From Pomphorhynchus laevis (Eukaryota; Acanthocephala; Palaeacanthocephala; Echinorhynchida; Pomphorhynchidae): DNA of 64,000 bases. The notes beneath the pieces are model-generated. The model saw only the letters and a program-made list of their open reading frames with translations. It searched no databases and was not told the origin of the DNA. The position numbers were made by a program, and so were the translations under genes. The stretch covers positions 1 to 64,000 of the forward strand of contig WNNJ02000794.1 of NCBI GenBank assembly GCA_012934845.2, given 5' to 3'. Shown piece after piece: positions 59,429 through 64,000 of this stretch (position 1 is its first letter; every line of letters starts with the position of its first letter).

Positions 59429-60779
59429 AATAAAATAATTATACTAATTATTGTTTAATGAATTTTTAATTTTCAAAATTATGAATATCTAATAATTTTT
59501 GATAAAATATTTTTTAATTATTATATTTACAAATAACAGTAAAATATATGAAATACTTCTGAGTGGTTGATAATTTTTGGATGTTTAGTCATCAATAGTC
59601 TTTCTGAGATCGGTATGCAACTTAGAGATATTAGATTGGCGCTTGTGTGCAAATACCTTCTGAATGTTCTATAAATAACTAATGTCGATTCGTATCTTTC
59701 ATCTCAATTCGCGTTCATAAGCATAACAGAGGATCTCAATGTATTTACACTTTTATGTTCAGACATGTGCTTCCTAAATGCAAGTTTTCACATGTCAACA
59801 TTTATCAATCATATCGCTAAGTGAGATAGACCGCTAATTTCCTGAGTAGACTACCTAAAATATGAAGTCATCTTATGATTATTGTTCTACGGTATTTACA
59901 TTTCAACATACAATGTTTTTTAATATTTTCTTGCTTGCTGCATATTTTAATCTATATGTGTATTTATAAAATACAGAAATGTAAATTTGTATAATAAATT
60001 GTATCGGTATTAAATAATGTTTGCTCTGCATAAATCATATTTTTAGTGTAATGTATATTTTATAGATTAAAAGTAAAGATTAGGCACTACGATTAGGCTT
60101 CTGAATTTAAGGTATGAAATATTTAGCGACAAACATTATCAGTTAATTCGCTCGTTGTTATTAAAAATTTTATAGTAAATATCAGCTTTTAATTTTTACA
60201 AAACAAAAATTACTAATAAAATTAATTAGGTCAATAATAGCACAATTATACAACATAAATATCATTTTTATTTCACAACGAATAATCGTCTAAATTTTAT
60301 AGTAAATGATATTTTTGAATCTACAAATTTTATACATTTATCTATGAATTTATTTATCTATATTTTCCTGCTTCTTGTGTATTTTACTATATTTGAATAT
60401 AGTAAATTACTATATTTATATATTTATAAATATTTATATTTATATTCACTATATTTATATTTGACAATATAATTTTCTAACCAGCTAAATATAATTACAT
60501 TTATAACAAATATTTTGTAATAACAAATTACATGGTAATTTAATAATTTATTCAATGAACGGTAAGATTCTTCAGAATTAAATATTAATTATAATAATCA
60601 TATTGATAATTATTAATTATGAATTAAACAATTATTATTTTCATTTTATATAAATAAAATGCTAAAGATTTTGTTGTAAACGTTATAATTAATTATTATA
60701 AATTATTTAGCTTTAAGAATGAAAAAGCTAAAAGCTTATTTTGAATAAATCGGATCATCTTATTGATCCTATAAATAAA
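59429..60779. other. A+T-rich spacer, nothing recognised
   Basis: Low-complexity A+T-rich sequence with short TATATTTATA runs at 60385-60470. No gene or element supported. Confidence 0.45.
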
Positions 60780-61035
60780 AAATAAAGATATATAATTAAA
60801 GATAATTAATAATTATGTAAGATTTTATACAATTAATATTTGTGTCACATAAAAATTAATAATTAAAATTTTCAAATAAAATTTAAGTTCTATGAATTGA
60901 CTAATAAATAATATACGATGTATTCGAATAAGGAATAATGGTCATCAGGAGGAACTGCTATGTTATCAGGTTTCGTTTCATATTCATCGACCCAACATGG
61001 CAGCGTGCCAAATACGTGCTAGTGACGTTAATGAA
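60780..61035 (-). repeat. Minus-strand copy of the A+T-rich interspersed repeat
   Basis: The complement reads CTGATAACATAGCAGTTCCT, then CCTGATGACC and TTATTCGAATAC followed by TTATTTATTAG. This is the same order as the head and unit start at 8765-8920 on the plus strand. It shows that head and A+T-rich body belong to one repeat family. Confidence 0.6.
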
Positions 61036-61433
61036 ATTTGATTATCCAGTAGATCTTATTACAATTCAAAGCTTTATTGTTTATTATCCATCAAAATATT
61101 TCACTTAATAGTTTAAATTTATTTTTTATAATATTTTGTTGATTTATATATGGTAAATTTAATATTTCAATAATATTTTGTTGATTTTGACTTTTCCGTT
61201 ATAAAAATAGAAAAAATTAATCAAACTTACTTGAAAATTAGCAGAAAAGCAATAATGTCGTATTAATAATACATATTTTTAGTATTTCTGACTAAATAAC
61301 AATATCATTTCAATTTATTAATAAGGTTAGCACGTTCATCCAAATATACAATAAAATTTGAATTTTGTTGTTCGAGTGAATGTTCGTCAAAAACAATATA
61401 GTTTCTACCTTAAAATGAATTTTCATTTTTATA

Positions 61434-61702
61434 TTACCGGGAAAACAAAGTTCATAGGTCAATAATAACTTGTCAGTAGGACAAATCAGATCAGATAACT
61501 GGGTATACGTATTTTATACGATATAAATATAAATAAATATAAATAATTTTATAAATAATTTCTAATTATATAAGATTTTATAGTAAAGTCGTAACCAATA
61601 ATACATAGTTTCCGTATTTCTGATAGAGGTTATATTAACGGGAAAACAAAGTCCACAGGTCGATAAAAACTTGTCAGTAGAACAAATCAGATCAGATAAC
61701 TG
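61434..61702. repeat. Two 69-bp direct repeats, period about 201 bp
   Basis: 61434-61500 and 61633-61702 share GGGAAAACAAAGT, then GGTC, ACTTGTCAGTAG and ACAAATCAGATCAGATAACT. The A+T-rich spacer between also resembles the sequence before the first copy. It lies 5' of the SINE-like insert and LINE copy 4. Confidence 0.65.
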
Positions 61703-61815
61703 AACCTAAGTATTTAAAAACTGAAAATAAATTCGACTGTTATATTTTGTGATTGCTTAAGGGAATTTGAAAATACTTCAAAAACAGGATTACAATCAAC
61801 GATTCTTCAAAACAA

Positions 61816-62189
61816 TTGAAGAATCCCGAGATAGCTCAATTGCCCCAAAGGGGTACATGGGCTATCTCGGGATTAGTCTTCTTTTCGAGAGGACATCTCC
61901 CAGAGCAAAGGCTAAGGTTTCTTAAGATCCTCGTATCTCGTTTACTCAGCATAGTCCATCTCGATTGGATTATTCGGGAGGGGTGAAAGACCCCTAGTGG
62001 TTCAGTCGAAGGGCGGCGTGTTGGATCGGTTGGAGGGATCAGATCCCCCTGAACCTGAGGCCGTGAGTCATGTAGGAAGACTAACAATGTCATTATTGAT
62101 TTGTTTTCATCTAGTTTTTTGCTTTCTGTTTTCTCTGTTTCTGTCTGTTATCCTTTTGTTTAGTTATTTAAGAAAATCCTTACTTACTT
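61816..62189. mobile_element. Insert of 374 bp between 44-bp direct repeats
   Basis: Direct repeats 61772-61815 and 62190-62233 (one mismatch) carry AAACAGGATTACAATCAACG. The insert begins with a 14-bp perfect hairpin, AATCCCGAGATAGC at 61822-61835 against 61861-61874, whose loop contains GCCCC/GGGGT. It is G+C-rich at first and T-rich near the end. It may be a SINE, the 5' leader of the LINE that follows, or an insert that used a long duplication. No Pol III boxes were clear to me. Confidence 0.55.
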
Positions 62190-62233
62190 AATACTGCAAA
62201 AACAGGATTACAATCAACGATTCTTCAAAACAA

Positions 62234-64000
62234 GGTAAGTAATCTAAATAATCAGAGACAAACAACGATTTTTAAAATAAAGGTTAGTAAAGATGATTTA
62301 ATTAATCAAAACTCAGCGGTAGAAGAACTACAACCTATTCATAAAATGACAATAGTGACACCCAAGGTGCTAATTTCTATCAACAATATGTTTAACTGCT
62401 TTCTGAGAGGATTTATTAAAAGTTTCCACACAAACAGAGTATTAATAAATTCCGCCAAATGCGTAGGCAACTCTTACATAATCAGCTACATTAGCAATGA
62501 TTTAGCTGAAGATTATACTAGGTATGCATTCAAATATCTAAAGCCTAATGAATCTACTGTCCATAAGCCAATCCAGGCTACTGTAAAGTTAACGAATATT
62601 ATTAGTCCCTAAATGAGGAAAACCTGAAAGAACTAGAATGAACATAAGATTTATCAAAGACAAGGGAGACACTCCCTACCTATTGCTTTCGCAAATACTT
62701 CAATAGATAATAGAATGCTAATCACAAAATCCTAATGCAACCCCTTAACGGGGCGTGTAAACTTAAATTTCCACTAATATTCTGCGACGACATGACCTTT
62801 CCCCAATGTAACCAGTGTCATCAAAGGGGCACTGGAAGTTGGGTTGCAAAAAACAGAAGGTTTGTGGCGTCTGTTTCGACACTGACACGAAACACACAGA
62901 CAAATGTTCAGCAGCCCCTGCTGCTACAACTGGGTGGTACCACATCCCGCGTCATCCCGTAGATACTCATCCTTTAAATCATACTAAAAAGGTTCACCAA
63001 GAATATCACCAGTCTATCACATATAGTTAAATATTAAATAGTCAGATCACCGACTATTTAATAGATAAAAGCATCCATCACAAGATCACCAGTCCCGATT
63101 TCAATCGATTTCATGAATACGGGAGCTCTATATATAGATTCAAGTTGAGTAAGAATATGACAAGCACTACCCATCTTAATTCTTTTCAGTTTTCCTTTTG
63201 TAAGGTATTCAAGAATGAGAATTTTGTCTGCTGGATGGAGAGGGTGCTCGGTTGGATCAGTAGTAAAGGCCTTGATAAGATTTATAAGAAGTCGCTATCA
63301 AAACACAATTATGTAGCCACTCAGTATCTCCAACCAATCCCGCACTGGGATGACTACAGAAGCCGGAATTTATCCGTAGAGATATCTTAAACTTCTGGGG
63401 CCCACTTCAGGTCACCTCCAAAATCAAAGCGTTACTCTCCACTCGTGTCTGTCAGCTTTTGACAGACACGAGTGGAGTAAGGAGATCGTCATCACAATGA
63501 TCTTAGCCACCCTGTTCAATATAGCCGGTATAAACATTAGCCGAAGGGTATTTTTAGCGAAGAAAAAATCGATTACATGTCCTAAAGATCTGCGGCTAAT
63601 TTCGATTTAAAATTATCTCATCTCCATAAACGATAAAGCGCTTGGGTTTAGAATTCGCGATCATTTAAGTAGCCGCCATTTAAACTCACATATTTTTATT
63701 AGTTTGTGAAGGTCGCTCAGTCCATTCAGCTATCGGTACAGTGCATCAGTTTTAACAACTATCAGCTTGCTGTATCTGTCTTTCTTGACTTTTCTGCTGA
63801 ATTTAAGCGTATCTCCGTTCCTTTTGTTATCCCTTTTCTCAGGTCCCTCAATTTGCCTGAAATAATTCTTAGCAAGGTGGAGATTTGCTGTATACCAAAC
63901 GTTTCTTCTATGAAAACAACCCTTATGCACGACAGTTCTATCCTATTATAGGTGTGCCTCAAGAGTATCCATTTTATTCTATCTTATACCTTGCTGCCTC
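62234..64000 (+). mobile_element. CCHC-ORF1 LINE, copy 4 (runs off the window)
   Basis: ORF1 (62346 on) reads KVLISINNMFNCFLRGFIKS and STVHKPIQATVKLTNI, with knuckles CNQCHQRG and GHWKLGCKKQKVCGVCFD in two frames (62790-62890). The endonuclease is missing. The sequence jumps at about 63030-63125 to the linker (SKNMTSTTHLNSFQF, NYVATQYLQPIPHWDDY), then the reverse transcriptase (63600-64000) with NYQLAVSVFLDFSAEFKRIS and RSLNLPEIILSKVEICC. The RT continues past the window edge. An internal deletion plus several frame breaks make it inactive. Confidence 0.75.

Overview
The window looks like a very A+T-rich arthropod (probably insect) chromosome segment. The evidence is spliced genes with GT/AG introns, several Penelope-like elements (PLEs), Merlin DNA transposons, CCHC-type and L2/CR1-type LINEs, and no bacterial operon structure. 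The one host gene I can rebuild is a cyclic-nucleotide phosphodiesterase of the PDE3 type. It lies on the minus strand from about 34.7 kb (possibly 37.1 kb) down to its stop codon at 10.1 kb. Eight exons (10096-10250, 14991-15138, 16358-16522, 18118-18321, 20257-20417, 29769-29870, 32406-32517, 32582-32734) join in consistent phase to 399 codons plus stop and carry all the metal-binding motifs. Two further upstream exons are possible. The remaining sequence is introns, flanks and mobile-element debris.

Layout. 0-10 kb: a Merlin element with an 8-bp target duplication, three PLE remnants (two with fold-back tails), then a cluster of small repeats carrying canonical hammerhead ribozymes of two unrelated families. 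10-37 kb: the PDE3 gene, with introns holding a tRNA-like SINE, a fold-back PLE, local duplications, and an L2/CR1-like LINE whose coding part contains a 1.4-kb in-frame minisatellite. 30-44 kb: a nearly perfect inverted repeat with 1.96-kb arms, about 9.8 kb apart, enclosing PDE3 exons. 44-48 kb: a large minus-strand PLE flanked by repeats. 48.5-56 kb and 62-64 kb: a nest of plus-strand LINE copies of one CCHC-ORF1 family, one with a newly grown 16-bp minisatellite. 57.5-59.4 kb: a Cys-rich/reverse-transcriptase remnant of a family I cannot name, followed directly by a tandem array of a 310-bp hammerhead repeat.

The most interesting signals are (1) two families of retrozyme-like repeats with complete hammerhead cores in an open-stem-III arrangement, one of which forms a fold-back whose centre falls at the predicted self-cleavage site; and (2) the 2-kb inverted repeat bracketing catalytic-domain exons of PDE3. 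All calls come from reading the sequence by eye; no alignment or folding program was run.
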